Assembly: GCA_021804595.1 (NCBI GenBank)
Contig: JAJZHH010000007.1
Span: 4,876 to 44,029 of the forward strand
Origin: Pseudomonadota bacterium
GTDB lineage: Bacteria > Pseudomonadota > Gammaproteobacteria > Burkholderiales > Burkholderiaceae_C
Length of the DNA stretch: 39,154 nt
Reading direction: 5' to 3'
Under the pieces are notes generated by a model. That model was not told the origin of the DNA. It saw nothing but the letters and a program-made list of their open reading frames with translations, and made no database searches. Of this stretch, positions 25,080-33,801 are shown one piece after another. The stretch's first letter is position 1. Every line of letters starts with the position of its first letter. The position numbers and the translations under genes were made by a program.

Positions 25080-28070
25080 ATGGGAGCGCGAGGCGCGCGC
25101 ACACTGGGCGAGCGGTGGCTGCGGTTTCTCGCCGGCCTGCTCATTGCGCTGGCCGCGCTGCCGGCGCTGGCCGCGCCGCCGCTGCGCGTCGTCACCGACG
25201 ACAACTACCCGCCTTACCTGTTTCGTGACGCCCGCGGGCAGCCCGAGGGCTACCTGGTCGATCTGTGGGCGCTGTGGCAGCGCAAGACCGGCGTTCCCGT
25301 CGAACTGCGGCCGATGCAGTGGGCGGCGGCGCAACGCGCGATGCACGACGGCGATGCCGACGTCATCGACATGATGTTCCGCACCCCGGTGCGCGACCAG
25401 CTCTACCAATTCTCGGCGCCTTACGCGACCCAGACCGTCGGCATCTACGTCGATCACGACATCCACGGCATCCACGGCCCGAACTCGCTGCAGGGCTTCC
25501 AGATCGGCGTCGAGCGCGGCGACGCCTGCGCCGACAAGCTCGGCAGCCTCGGCATCCGCGGACTCGTCGCCTACCCCAACTACTCGGCGATGCTGGCGGC
25601 GGTGAAGGCCGGCGCGGTCAAGGTGATCTGCGCCGACGACGAACCGCTGAACTATTACCTGTACCTGGACGCGCAGCGGCCGCAGCTGACACGCGCCTTC
25701 ACGCTGTACTCCGGGCGCTTCCACTGGGCCGTACACCGAGGCGATGCGGCAACCTTCGCGCTGGTCAGCCACGGCATGACCCTGATCACGCCGGCCGAAC
25801 GCGCCGCACTGCGGCGCAAGTGGTTCGCGCACCCGGTGCAGTTGCTGCCCTATCTGCGCATCGCGCTGGTCGTCGCGCTGGCCGCGGCGGCGGCGCTGGC
25901 GCTCGGCGGGGCGTGGATCTGGATCCTGCGCCGCGCGGTGCGCAAGCGCACCGCCGAAATCCGCGAAAGCAACCGGCGGCTCGAAGCGGCGTCGCGCGAG
26001 CGCGCGCTGCAGCACGCGCAATTGCGCACGCTGGTCGAGAGCAGCCCCGACATGATGTGGCTGAAGGACCGCGACGGCCGCTACCTCGATTGCAATGCCA
26101 GGGCCTGCGAGATCGTCGGCCACGCGCGCGACGACATCATCGGCCGCAGCGACGATGACCTGTTCGGCGACGCCTCGTTCATCGCGGTCGTGCGCGGCTA
26201 CGACCGCGAAGTGCTGCGTACCGGGCAGGCGCAGCGCAACGAGGAAACGCTGGTCTCGCGCGACGGCAGCGCGCACGAACTCGAAGTGATCAAGGCGCCG
26301 ATCCGCGCCGACGACGGCGCCATCGTCGGCGTGCTCGGCGTCGCCCGCGACGTCTCCACGCGCCGCGCTGCCGAGCGCGAGCAGCGCATCGCAGCGGTTG
26401 CGTTCGAGAGTCAGGACGGCATGGCGATCACCGACGCGCAAGGCCTGATCCAGCGCGTCAACGCCGCGTTCAGCCGCATCAGCGGCTACGCCGCCGAAGA
26501 AGTCATCGGCCAGACGCCGCGGATTCTGAAGTCCGGCCGCCACCCGCCGGCGTTCTACGCCGAGTTGTGGGGCACGCTGGCCACCGCCGGCTACTGGAGC
26601 GGCGAAGTGGTGAACCGCCGCCGCGACGGCGAACTGTTCGACGCGCGGATCTCGATCACCGCGGTGAAGGACGAACAAGGTCGCACGCTGCACTACGTCG
26701 GCACCTGGCAGGACATCACCGCGGAGAAGCTGGCCCACGCGCAAGCCGCGCATCTGAAGTCCTTCGATGCGTTGACCGACCTGCCGAACCGCTCGCTGCT
26801 CGACGATCGCATGGCGCAGGCGCTGGCGCGCAGCGCCGAGCTCGGCGGCTTCTGTGCGGTGATGATGATCGACCTCGACCACTTTCAGAAGGTCAACGAC
26901 GCGCTGGGCCACGTCGTCGGCGATCGACTGCTGGTCGAAGCGAGCCGCCGCATCCAGTGGAGCTTGCGCGACGGCGACACCGTCGGCCGCTTCAGTGGCG
27001 ACAGCTTCGTCGTCGTCATCGACGACCTCGGCGAGCAGCGCGGCCTGGCCGCGGTGCGGGCCTCGGATCTGGCCGAACAGATCCGCCACGCACTCGACGC
27101 GCCCTATGCGCCGGCCGGCGGCGCGGTGTGCACGGCGTCGATCGGCGTGACGCTGGCCAGGGGAGCGGAGTCGAGCCCCGAGCTGCTGCTGCGCCAGGCC
27201 GAGCTGGCGCTGTACAAGAGCAAGCGTGACGGACGCAACACGGTGCGCCTGTTCGAGGACGCGATGCAGGCCGAAATCGACCAGCGTTACCGGCTCGAGG
27301 CCGAGTTGCGCGAGGCGCTGCAGCGCGACGAATTCGTGCTGCATTACCAGGTCCAGGTCGACGTCGCGGGCCGACCGATCGGTGCCGAAGCGCTGGTGCG
27401 CTGGGCCCATCCGGCGCGCGGCCTGCTGGGGCCGACCGCGTTCATCCCGGTCGCCGAAGAGACCGGCCTGATCGACCCGATCGGACGCCACGTGCTCGCC
27501 TCCGCCTGCGCGCAGCTGGCGACATGGGCCGCGCACGAAAAGCTGCGCGAGCTGACGCTGGCGGTCAACGTCAGCCCGCGCCAGTTCAAGGCGGCGGATT
27601 TCGTCGACGACGTGCTCGCCGCGCTGCAGCGCAGCGGCGCCGACGCGCGACGACTGAAGCTGGAAATCACCGAGAGCCTGGCGATCGACGATTTCGAGGA
27701 GTCGATCGGCCGGCTGCACACGCTGCGCGACGCCGGCGTGCGGATCTCGCTCGACGACTTCGGTACCGGCAACTCCTCGCTGAAATACCTGACCAAGCTG
27801 CCGCTGACGCAACTGAAGATCGACAAGAGCTTCGTCGACGAATTGCCGGCCAGCGACAGCGCGGCGATGGTCGCGCAGACCATCATCGCGATGGGCCGCG
27901 GGCTCGCGCTCGACGTCATCGCCGAAGGCGTCGAGACCCGCGAGCAGTTCGCCTTCCTCGCCGAGCACGGTTGCCACGCGTTCCAGGGCTATCTGTTCGC
28001 TCGCCCGCTGCCGCTGGCGGAATTCGAGCAGCGCTGCCGCGCCGAGCAGCCCGCGACCCAGGGCGCTTGA
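25080..28070 (+). CDS. Membrane sensor: SBP_bac_3-TM-PAS-PAS-GGDEF(degenerate)-EAL
   Basis: A 996-residue inner-membrane receptor, probably a c-di-GMP phosphodiesterase. A signal peptide (1-32) is followed by a periplasmic solute-binding family 3 domain (about 35-252). A transmembrane helix (259-284), a coiled linker, two PAS domains (about 315-430 and 435-553), GGDEF (560-720) and EAL (735-985) follow. The GGDEF loop is degenerate, SGDSF at 639-643, so cyclase activity is unlikely. The RxxD I-site (RDGD 630-633) is kept. The EAL set is complete: E770, N830, LEITE 861-865, DD 892-893, K913, E949, Q969. AGGAG lies about nine bases before the ATG. It is divergent from an ABC importer whose binding protein is of the same fold, and 21 bp upstream of another binding-protein gene. 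Confidence 0.93.
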   Translation: MGARGARTLGERWLRFLAGLLIALAALPALAAPPLRVVTDDNYPPYLFRDARGQPEGYLVDLWALWQRKTGVPVELRPMQWAAAQRAMHDGDADVIDMMFRTPVRDQLYQFSAPYATQTVGIYVDHDIHGIHGPNSLQGFQIGVERGDACADKLGSLGIRGLVAYPNYSAMLAAVKAGAVKVICADDEPLNYYLYLDAQRPQLTRAFTLYSGRFHWAVHRGDAATFALVSHGMTLITPAERAALRRKWFAHPVQLLPYLRIALVVALAAAAALALGGAWIWILRRAVRKRTAEIRESNRRLEAASRERALQHAQLRTLVESSPDMMWLKDRDGRYLDCNARACEIVGHARDDIIGRSDDDLFGDASFIAVVRGYDREVLRTGQAQRNEETLVSRDGSAHELEVIKAPIRADDGAIVGVLGVARDVSTRRAAEREQRIAAVAFESQDGMAITDAQGLIQRVNAAFSRISGYAAEEVIGQTPRILKSGRHPPAFYAELWGTLATAGYWSGEVVNRRRDGELFDARISITAVKDEQGRTLHYVGTWQDITAEKLAHAQAAHLKSFDALTDLPNRSLLDDRMAQALARSAELGGFCAVMMIDLDHFQKVNDALGHVVGDRLLVEASRRIQWSLRDGDTVGRFSGDSFVVVIDDLGEQRGLAAVRASDLAEQIRHALDAPYAPAGGAVCTASIGVTLARGAESSPELLLRQAELALYKSKRDGRNTVRLFEDAMQAEIDQRYRLEAELREALQRDEFVLHYQVQVDVAGRPIGAEALVRWAHPARGLLGPTAFIPVAEETGLIDPIGRHVLASACAQLATWAAHEKLRELTLAVNVSPRQFKAADFVDDVLAALQRSGADARRLKLEITESLAIDDFEESIGRLHTLRDAGVRISLDDFGTGNSSLKYLTKLPLTQLKIDKSFVDELPASDSAAMVAQTIIAMGRGLALDVIAEGVETREQFAFLAEHGCHAFQGYLFARPLPLAEFEQRCRAEQPATQGA

Positions 28071-28091
28071 GGCGCCGCGCCGGCCACCACG

Positions 28092-29411
28092 ATGAACGCC
28101 ACATCGATGCTCGCCGCCAGCGCAATCGCCGCCGCGCTGTTCGCGGCACCAGCGGCGCACGCGACCCACCTGGTGATCGCGACTGTCGACAACGCGCAGA
28201 TGCTCGAGATGCAGCACCTGACGCCGCTGTTCGAGAAGGCCCACCCCGGCATCCACGTCAACTGGGTGACGCTGAGCGAGCACGCCTTGCGCGACGCGGT
28301 GAGCACCGACATCGAAACCGGCCAAGGCCAGTTCGACATCGTCACCGTCGGCCTGTACGAAACGCCGCTGTGGGCCCGGCGCGGCTGGCTGGTACCGATC
28401 GAGCCGGACGCGCAGTACGACGAAGCCGACCTGCTGCCGACGATCCGCCGCGGCCTGTCGTACCGCGGCCACTTGTATGCCGCGCCGTTCTACGGCGAGA
28501 GTTCGATGCTGATGTACCGCACCGACCTGATGCGCCAGGCCGGCCTGCGCATGCCGGCGCACCCCAGCTGGAGCGACGTCGCCGCGCTGGCCGCGCGCCT
28601 CGACGATCGCCGCCACGGCGTCTACGGCATCTGCCTGCGCGGCAAGGCCGGCTGGGGCGAGAACATGTCCCTGGTGTCGACGATGGTGAACGCCTTCGGC
28701 GGGCAGTGGTTCGACATGAACTGGCGGCCCCGCATCGACACGGCAGCCTGGAAACAGGCGGTCGGGCTTTACGTCGACCTGCTGCGCCGCTACGGCCCGC
28801 CCGATGCGGCGCAGATGAACTACAACGCCAACCTCGCGCTGTTCGCGCAGGGCAAGTGCGCGATGTGGGTCGGCGCGACCGTGGCCGGCGGCTTCGTCTC
28901 GTCGCCCAGCTTCAGCCGCGTGGCCGGCAAGGTCGGCTTCGCGCCGGCGCCGGTGGCGGTCACCGCGCGCGGCTCGCACTGGCTGTGGGCCTGGGCGCTG
29001 GCGATTCCCGCGGACATCGCGCCGGCGCAACGCGCGGCGGCGCAGACCTTCGTCAACTGGGCCACGTCGCGGGCCTACGTCGACACCATCGCGGCACGCC
29101 AGGGCTGGGACCTCGTTCCGTCCGGTACCCGCCGCTCGACCTATGCGAACCCGGCATTCCAGGCCGCGGCGCCGTGGGCCCGGGTCGAGCTCGACGCGAT
29201 CGACAGCGCCGACCCGAACACCCCGACGCTGCCGCCCAGCCCCTACCGCGGCATCCAGTACGTCTCGATCCCCGGCTTCCGCGTGATCGGCGACCAGGTC
29301 GGCGCCGCGATACGCCAGGCGCTGCAAGGCAAGCTCAGCGTCGATCAGGCGCTGGCGCAAGGCCAGTACGCCGCGCAACGCGAGCTGTTGAGCGGCGGCT
29401 ATCCGCCCTGA
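28092..29411 (+). CDS. Orphan extracellular solute-binding protein (family 1, polyol/sugar type)
   Basis: A 439-residue periplasmic binding protein resembling those of sorbitol/mannitol ABC importers. The signal peptide is about residues 1-25 (ending AHATH). The mature part has the family-1 features: FEKAHPGIHVNWVTL, the GQFDIVTVGLYE hinge region, AAPFYGESSMLMYRTDL, and GHWLWAWALAIP-like C-terminal lobe motifs (SHWLWAWALAIPAD). No permease or ATPase gene is present on either side. It starts 21 bp after the SBP-GGDEF-EAL receptor and is probably co-transcribed, so it may feed a transporter encoded elsewhere or act as a ligand carrier for a signalling receptor. No clear Shine-Dalgarno is seen. 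Confidence 0.88.
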   Translation: MNATSMLAASAIAAALFAAPAAHATHLVIATVDNAQMLEMQHLTPLFEKAHPGIHVNWVTLSEHALRDAVSTDIETGQGQFDIVTVGLYETPLWARRGWLVPIEPDAQYDEADLLPTIRRGLSYRGHLYAAPFYGESSMLMYRTDLMRQAGLRMPAHPSWSDVAALAARLDDRRHGVYGICLRGKAGWGENMSLVSTMVNAFGGQWFDMNWRPRIDTAAWKQAVGLYVDLLRRYGPPDAAQMNYNANLALFAQGKCAMWVGATVAGGFVSSPSFSRVAGKVGFAPAPVAVTARGSHWLWAWALAIPADIAPAQRAAAQTFVNWATSRAYVDTIAARQGWDLVPSGTRRSTYANPAFQAAAPWARVELDAIDSADPNTPTLPPSPYRGIQYVSIPGFRVIGDQVGAAIRQALQGKLSVDQALAQGQYAAQRELLSGGYPP

Positions 29412-29438
29412 CCGCGCCGCATCGGCCGCCGCTTTTTT
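29391..29438 (+). terminator. Intrinsic terminator overlapping the binding-protein stop
   Basis: A 9-bp perfect stem, AGCGGCGGC (29391-29399) with GCCGCCGCT (29425-29433), is followed by TTTTTG (29433 on). The left arm lies inside the last codons of the binding-protein gene. The 25-base loop is longer than usual, but the GC-stem plus T-run is convincing. Confidence 0.55.
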
Positions 29439-29449
29439 GTATTGGTCGT

Positions 29450-29455
29450 TACACT
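29450..29455 (+). promoter_or_regulatory. Possible -10 box of the haloacid dehalogenase gene
   Basis: TACACT occurs 53 bp before the GTG start, just after the terminator T-run. No clear -35 is visible. Confidence 0.35.
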
Positions 29456-29507
29456 AAAGGCCGATGGCCCGGCGCAGCGGCGTCGGCCCGACCTGAAGGA
29501 GCTTGCG

Positions 29508-30221
29508 GTGGCACCGATCGACGGAATTCGCGCCTGCGTCTTCGACGCCTATGGAACCCTGTTCGATTTCGCGTCGGCGGCGGCACGCTGCCGCGACATT
29601 CCCGACGAGCAGCGCGCGGCGCTGACCACGCTGTGGCGCGACAAGCAGCTGCAGTACACCTGGCTGCGTTCGCTGCAAGGACGCTACGCCGATTTCCGCC
29701 AGGTCACCGCCGATGCGCTCGACTTCACGCTCGAGACCCTGGGCATCGCCAGCCCCGCCTTGCACGCGCGGCTGATGGCGCTGTACGAGACCCTGACGCC
29801 GTTCCCCGAGGTCGCCGACACGCTGCGCAGCTTGCGCGCGGCCGGCTTCAGGACCGCGATCCTGTCCAACGGCACGCCGGCCATGCTCGACGCCGCGGTG
29901 CGCGCCGGCGGGCTGCACGATCTGTTCGACGCGGTGCTGTCGGCCGACGCGGTGCAGCGGTTCAAGACCCATCCGGCGGTGTACGAATACGCGCTGCGGC
30001 AACTCGGCCTGCGCGCCGACCAGGTCTCGTTCCAGTCGTCCAACGGCTGGGACGCCTACGCCGCGTCGGCGTTCGGCATGCGCGTCGTCTGGTGCAATCG
30101 CTACGGCCAGCGTCGCGAGCATCTGCCGGGCGCGCCCGACCGCGAAGTGCGCAGCCTGGCCGAACTGCCGGCGCTGCTCGCGCCGGCGCCCCCCGGCGCC
30201 GCGGCTCGCGCGCGGAGCTGA
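29508..30221 (+). CDS. Haloacid dehalogenase, type II (HAD superfamily)
   Basis: A 237-residue hydrolase of the L-2-haloacid dehalogenase subfamily. Motif I is CVFDAYGTLFDF with nucleophile D13; LSNGTP is motif II. RFKTHPAVYEYAL carries the motif III Lys, and SSNGWDAYAASAFGMRVVWCNR is motif IV, all as in the family. A four-helix cap lies after motif I. It would hydrolyse small 2-haloacids, though some members act on other organic substrates. The frame is open 22 codons upstream. The GTG at 29508 is chosen because AAGGAG lies six or seven bases before it. It follows the terminator, so it is its own transcription unit, convergent with arfB. Confidence 0.92.
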   Translation: MAPIDGIRACVFDAYGTLFDFASAAARCRDIPDEQRAALTTLWRDKQLQYTWLRSLQGRYADFRQVTADALDFTLETLGIASPALHARLMALYETLTPFPEVADTLRSLRAAGFRTAILSNGTPAMLDAAVRAGGLHDLFDAVLSADAVQRFKTHPAVYEYALRQLGLRADQVSFQSSNGWDAYAASAFGMRVVWCNRYGQRREHLPGAPDREVRSLAELPALLAPAPPGAAARARS

Positions 30222-30239
30222 CACGCCCGGCGGGCCCGC

Positions 30240-30653
30240 TCACCACGCCGAGCGATCGATTTTCCCGCGACCCGCCTTGAGCTGCGCGCGTTCGGCCTTG
30301 CCGGCCAGGCGGCGCAGCCGCGACCCTTGGGTCGGTTTGGTCGGGCGCCGCGCCTTGGGCGCATGCGCGACCGCGTCGACCAGCTGCTGCAGGCGCTGCA
30401 TCGCGTCCTTGCGGTTCAGCTCCTGGCTGCGGTGCGCCTGCGCCTTGATCACGACGACGCCGTCCTCGGTGATGCGGTGATCAGGGCGCGCCAGCAGCCG
30501 CGCCTTCACCGCCGGTGGCAGCGACGACGCGGCGACGTCGAAGCGCAGCTGCACCGCGCTGGCGAGCTTGTTGACGTTCTGCCCGCCGGGCCCCTGGGCG
30601 CGAATCGCCTTGAATTCGACTTCCTCCGGGGCGATGGTGTACGAGGCAGGCAT
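30240..30653 (-). CDS. arfB: Alternative ribosome-rescue factor / peptidyl-tRNA hydrolase ArfB
   Basis: A 137-residue ArfB (YaeJ). It enters the A site of ribosomes stalled without a stop codon and hydrolyses the peptidyl-tRNA. The GGQ loop is in RAQGPGGQNVNKLASAVQLRFD (about 18-40). The C-terminal tail from about 105 is rich in Lys/Arg (GSRLRRLAGKAERAQLKAGRGK), the element that binds the empty mRNA channel. The length is right for ArfB (E. coli 140). It is convergent with the dehalogenase, whose stop is 18 bp away. Confidence 0.95.
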   Translation of the reverse strand: MPASYTIAPEEVEFKAIRAQGPGGQNVNKLASAVQLRFDVAASSLPPAVKARLLARPDHRITEDGVVVIKAQAHRSQELNRKDAMQRLQQLVDAVAHAPKARRPTKPTQGSRLRRLAGKAERAQLKAGRGKIDRSAW

Positions 30654-30770
30654 GGCCGCGCCATCGTACGCCGAGGCGGCCGTGCGGCGTCGGGTGGCGC
30701 CGGCTTCGTCAAGTTCTGAGGAGCGCCCCGAGGGGGCTGCGCCAGGAGCAACCGACGCGCCGGCGTTCGC

Positions 30771-31340
30771 TCAGCGCCCGATCTTGCGCGCCAGCGCGGC
30801 CAGTGCGCCGAGCTGCGTCGCGATGAACTCGCGCGTCGCCGCGTCGGTCAGCTCGGGCGCGTCGCCACCAACCTTGGCCGCCGCCTGCCCGACCATCACC
30901 TCGGGCTTGTTCAGCACGTGGGCGTCGAGAAACACCAGGCTCTGGCGCAGGTGATACTGGGCGCGCGCGCCGCCGAGCAGACCGGGCGACGCGGTCTGGA
31001 TCGCCACCGCCTTGCCGGCGAAAGGCTGCGGCGTCATGCGCGACAGCCAGTCGATCGCGTTCTTCAGCGCGCCGGGTACCGAGTAGTTGTATTCAGGCGT
31101 GACGATGATGACGCCGTCGGCCGCGCGGATGCGCTCGGCCATCGCCTGCACCGGCGCCGGGATGCCGGCCGCCTGCACGTCGGCGTCGTAATGCGGGAAC
31201 TCGGCAATCGACCCCAGCGCGGTGATCGACACGCCGGCCGGCGCCAGCGCCGGCAAGGCGCGCGCGATCGCGGCGTTGAACGATGCCTGGCGCAGGCTGC
31301 CGAGCAGCGTCACGAATTGCAGCGATCCGGATTCGTCCAT
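30771..31340 (-). CDS. NAD(P)H-dependent FMN reductase (YieF/ChrR-like)
   Basis: A 189-residue flavodoxin-fold reductase. GSLRQASFNAAIARAL (about 14-29) is the FMN phosphate-binding loop, and PEYNYSVPGALKNAIDWLSR (about 81-100) is the family signature. It transfers two electrons from NAD(P)H to FMN, quinones or metals. GGAGGA precedes the ATG at 31340. It is the last gene of the minus-strand set, 112 bp after the TonB receptor stop. It might help release or reduce an imported metal, but an unrelated quinone-reductase role is equally possible. Confidence 0.92.
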   Translation of the reverse strand: MDESGSLQFVTLLGSLRQASFNAAIARALPALAPAGVSITALGSIAEFPHYDADVQAAGIPAPVQAMAERIRAADGVIIVTPEYNYSVPGALKNAIDWLSRMTPQPFAGKAVAIQTASPGLLGGARAQYHLRQSLVFLDAHVLNKPEVMVGQAAAKVGGDAPELTDAATREFIATQLGALAALARKIGR

Positions 31341-31452
31341 GATGGTCCTCCCTGCTTGTTGTGGGTGCCAACATTTCAGCAGATCGCGCGCTGACGTGCC
31401 GGCAACTGGCGCGCCGGGCCGGGCGGACGCGGCTGCGCGACGGCCCGCAGGC

Positions 31453-33720
31453 CTACTGCCAGGCGTAGCTCACCCCCAGCCAGGCGCCGCGCGGCGCTCC
31501 GGGGGCCTCGAAGCGGGTGCTGCGCCATGCGTTCGGGTCGCTGCTGAAGCTTCGATCCGGGCCGGTGAACTCGTTCTGGCCGAGCTGGCCGAAGTCGGCG
31601 TAGACGCGGTTGAACAGGTTGTGGATCGCGAAGTCGACGCGCCAGTGCCGATCCACAAGGTAGCGCGCGCCGACGTCGACCCGCGCGAATCCGCCGAGGC
31701 TGCCGCGAGCATCGCGGTTGTTTTCGTCGCCCTGCGCGTAGCGATCGCTGTAGGCCACCAGCTGACCGCGCAGTTGCCAGCGTTCGGTCGGCGTGTAGCG
31801 GGCCGACAGCGCCGCGCTCCACACCGGGATGTTGGGCAGGCGGTCGCCGGGGCGTACCTGGATGTTGCCGCTGGCGTCGGCACTGGAATTGCTCGAGCTC
31901 TGCTCCAGGAACCCCGATTCGTAAGTGGCCAGGGTATGGCTGAGCGAGGCCGACCACTGCCAGTGCCGGCTGGCGCCGAGCAGGTCGACGCTCGCGGTGC
32001 GGAACAGCTCCTGCGGGATGTTGGCGAAATAGCCCTGGGTCATGTTCGACAGGCTGATGAACTGGATCGCGTTGTCCAGCGCGGTGCGGGTGTACGACGC
32101 GCGCAGGCGCATGCCGGCCAGGTGCCAGACGGCGCCGGCGCGCACGGTGTGCGCGACTTCCGCCGCCAGCGACGGGTCGGCCACCAGCACATTGGGCAGC
32201 GTGCACGGCGCCGCCGGACTGGCGCAGGTGAGCTCGACCGGCATCGGCACGCGCATGCCCTGCGCGTAGCGCAGCTGGTAGGACGCGCGCCGCGTGGGAT
32301 GCACGTCGACGCCGACGCTGGGGTTGAAGCGCGCGTAGCGGTGGCTGCCGCCCAGCGCCCCGCCGAGGTGGTCGCTCATGTCCACGCTGGCGTCCTCGTA
32401 GCGTCCGCCGGCGTCGACGTCCAGCCAGTGCGCGGGCGACAGCTTGTCGGTGAGGTAGATGCCGCGGTAGACGTTGCGCACGCCCAGGTCGACCGGCTGC
32501 TGGTTGAAGGGGCCGACGCCCACCGTGTAGCGCCCGGGCGTGAAGCCGGCCGCCTGCTGCAGCTGGGTATAGCGAACGGTCTGGCGGTCGTCGTCGACGC
32601 CGGCGGTGACGACGTTGGGCATGCCGGCCAGCGGCGTGTCGCGGCGCAACGCCAGCGCCATGCCGCGCGCCCGCTGGTGCAGGGCTGCGACCACATTGCT
32701 GGCGACCGGGTTGGCAAGTGTCGGGGCCGTACCGTCGTAGCTGCCGTTGACGTTGCTGTTGAACCCCGACTGGTCGCTGTTGCGCAGGTACACGCGGGCG
32801 GTGACCTGCCAGTGCGGCGACAGCCGCTGCGTGTCGCCGAGGTTGAAGAAGTTCAGCTGGTTGTCGATCCAGTCGGGCGCCGTGTAGATGTCGGTCGGCG
32901 TGTTCATCCACTCCGCAGGCAGCGTCTGCGACCCCGACAGGTGGCTGCGGGCGAAGGTATAGCCCAGGTCCAGGTGATTGCCGTCGGCGTCTCGGGTCGC
33001 TTTCGCGAACAGCGTGCGATTGCTGCTCGGGCTGTACGGCGCGAAGCCGTTGTCGTGCTGATTGCGCGCCGCGACGAAGCCGCTCCAGTCGCCGCGGCTG
33101 CCGCCGATGCGCGCGCTCTCGGCGGTGCGCCCGAAGCTACCGGCTTCGACGGCGACCTCGCCGCCCGGGTCGTGACGTCCGTCGCGGGTGTCGACAAGCA
33201 CCGAACCTCCCAGGGTGTTGAGCCCGAACAGCGGGTCGGCGTAGGGCACCAGCGTGATCGAGCGGATCGCATTGCTCGGCAGCAGATCCCAGTTCACGGT
33301 GTCGCCGAACGGCTCGTTCACGCGCGCGCCGTCCTGGAACACCGACAGCCCTTGCGGCGTGCCCAGCAGCGGCGACGCGGCGAAGCCGTTGAAGCGCAGC
33401 GACGGCTGCAGCGCGTTGCCCTGCTCGTGGGTCAGCGCCGCCCCCGGGAGGTTCTGCGCCAGCGCGTCGGGCAGCGGCGTCGCCGGTTGCTCGCGCAAGG
33501 TGCGGCCGGCGATTTCAAACGCGTGCGGCGGCGCGCGAAAACCCTCGACCGCAGGCAGGCCCACGACCACGGCGGGCAGTTGCGGCACGGCCGCTGCGGC
33601 CGCTGCGGCCGATGCCGGCGCGGCCGGCGGCGCCGCGGGCAGGCTCGTCCGCGCCGCGGCCTGCGCGCCGGCGGCGGCGAGTGCCACACCCACGCCACGG
33701 ATCCACACCGATCGCGTCAT
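31453..33720 (-). CDS. TonB-dependent outer-membrane receptor, candidate metal or chelate receptor
   Basis: A 755-residue TonB receptor. The signal peptide is about residues 1-23 and is followed by an Ala/Pro-rich linker. The plug (about 50-170) contains QPSLRFNGFAASPLLGTPQG, VFQDGARVNEPFGDTVNWDL and LVPYADPLFGLNTLGGSVL. The barrel follows and ends in Trp-Gln rather than Phe. I cannot name its ligand from sequence. It lies 81 bp after the PQQ receptor gene in the alcohol dehydrogenase cluster on the same strand. A lanthanide or lanthanide-chelate receptor, comparable in role to LutH of methylotrophs, is therefore an attractive inference; a general siderophore receptor is the alternative. The start is the ATG at 33720, since the upstream frame begins with TTG. 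Confidence 0.85.
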   Translation of the reverse strand: MTRSVWIRGVGVALAAAGAQAAARTSLPAAPPAAPASAAAAAAAVPQLPAVVVGLPAVEGFRAPPHAFEIAGRTLREQPATPLPDALAQNLPGAALTHEQGNALQPSLRFNGFAASPLLGTPQGLSVFQDGARVNEPFGDTVNWDLLPSNAIRSITLVPYADPLFGLNTLGGSVLVDTRDGRHDPGGEVAVEAGSFGRTAESARIGGSRGDWSGFVAARNQHDNGFAPYSPSSNRTLFAKATRDADGNHLDLGYTFARSHLSGSQTLPAEWMNTPTDIYTAPDWIDNQLNFFNLGDTQRLSPHWQVTARVYLRNSDQSGFNSNVNGSYDGTAPTLANPVASNVVAALHQRARGMALALRRDTPLAGMPNVVTAGVDDDRQTVRYTQLQQAAGFTPGRYTVGVGPFNQQPVDLGVRNVYRGIYLTDKLSPAHWLDVDAGGRYEDASVDMSDHLGGALGGSHRYARFNPSVGVDVHPTRRASYQLRYAQGMRVPMPVELTCASPAAPCTLPNVLVADPSLAAEVAHTVRAGAVWHLAGMRLRASYTRTALDNAIQFISLSNMTQGYFANIPQELFRTASVDLLGASRHWQWSASLSHTLATYESGFLEQSSSNSSADASGNIQVRPGDRLPNIPVWSAALSARYTPTERWQLRGQLVAYSDRYAQGDENNRDARGSLGGFARVDVGARYLVDRHWRVDFAIHNLFNRVYADFGQLGQNEFTGPDRSFSSDPNAWRSTRFEAPGAPRGAWLGVSYAWQ

Positions 33721-33801
33721 CGCGCCGCCCCGCAACGCGTCGATGCACTCCGGCCAGGCGCGGCAGAGCCGCTCGATGCGGCGCGAGCGGTGCGCCGCAT
33801 G

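Noticed and set aside
24960-29378. Open frame of about 1470 codons on the minus strand opposite the SBP-GGDEF-EAL and binding-protein genes
   Set aside because: It spans two well-supported genes and an intergenic gap, with low-complexity composition; a GC-bias artefact.
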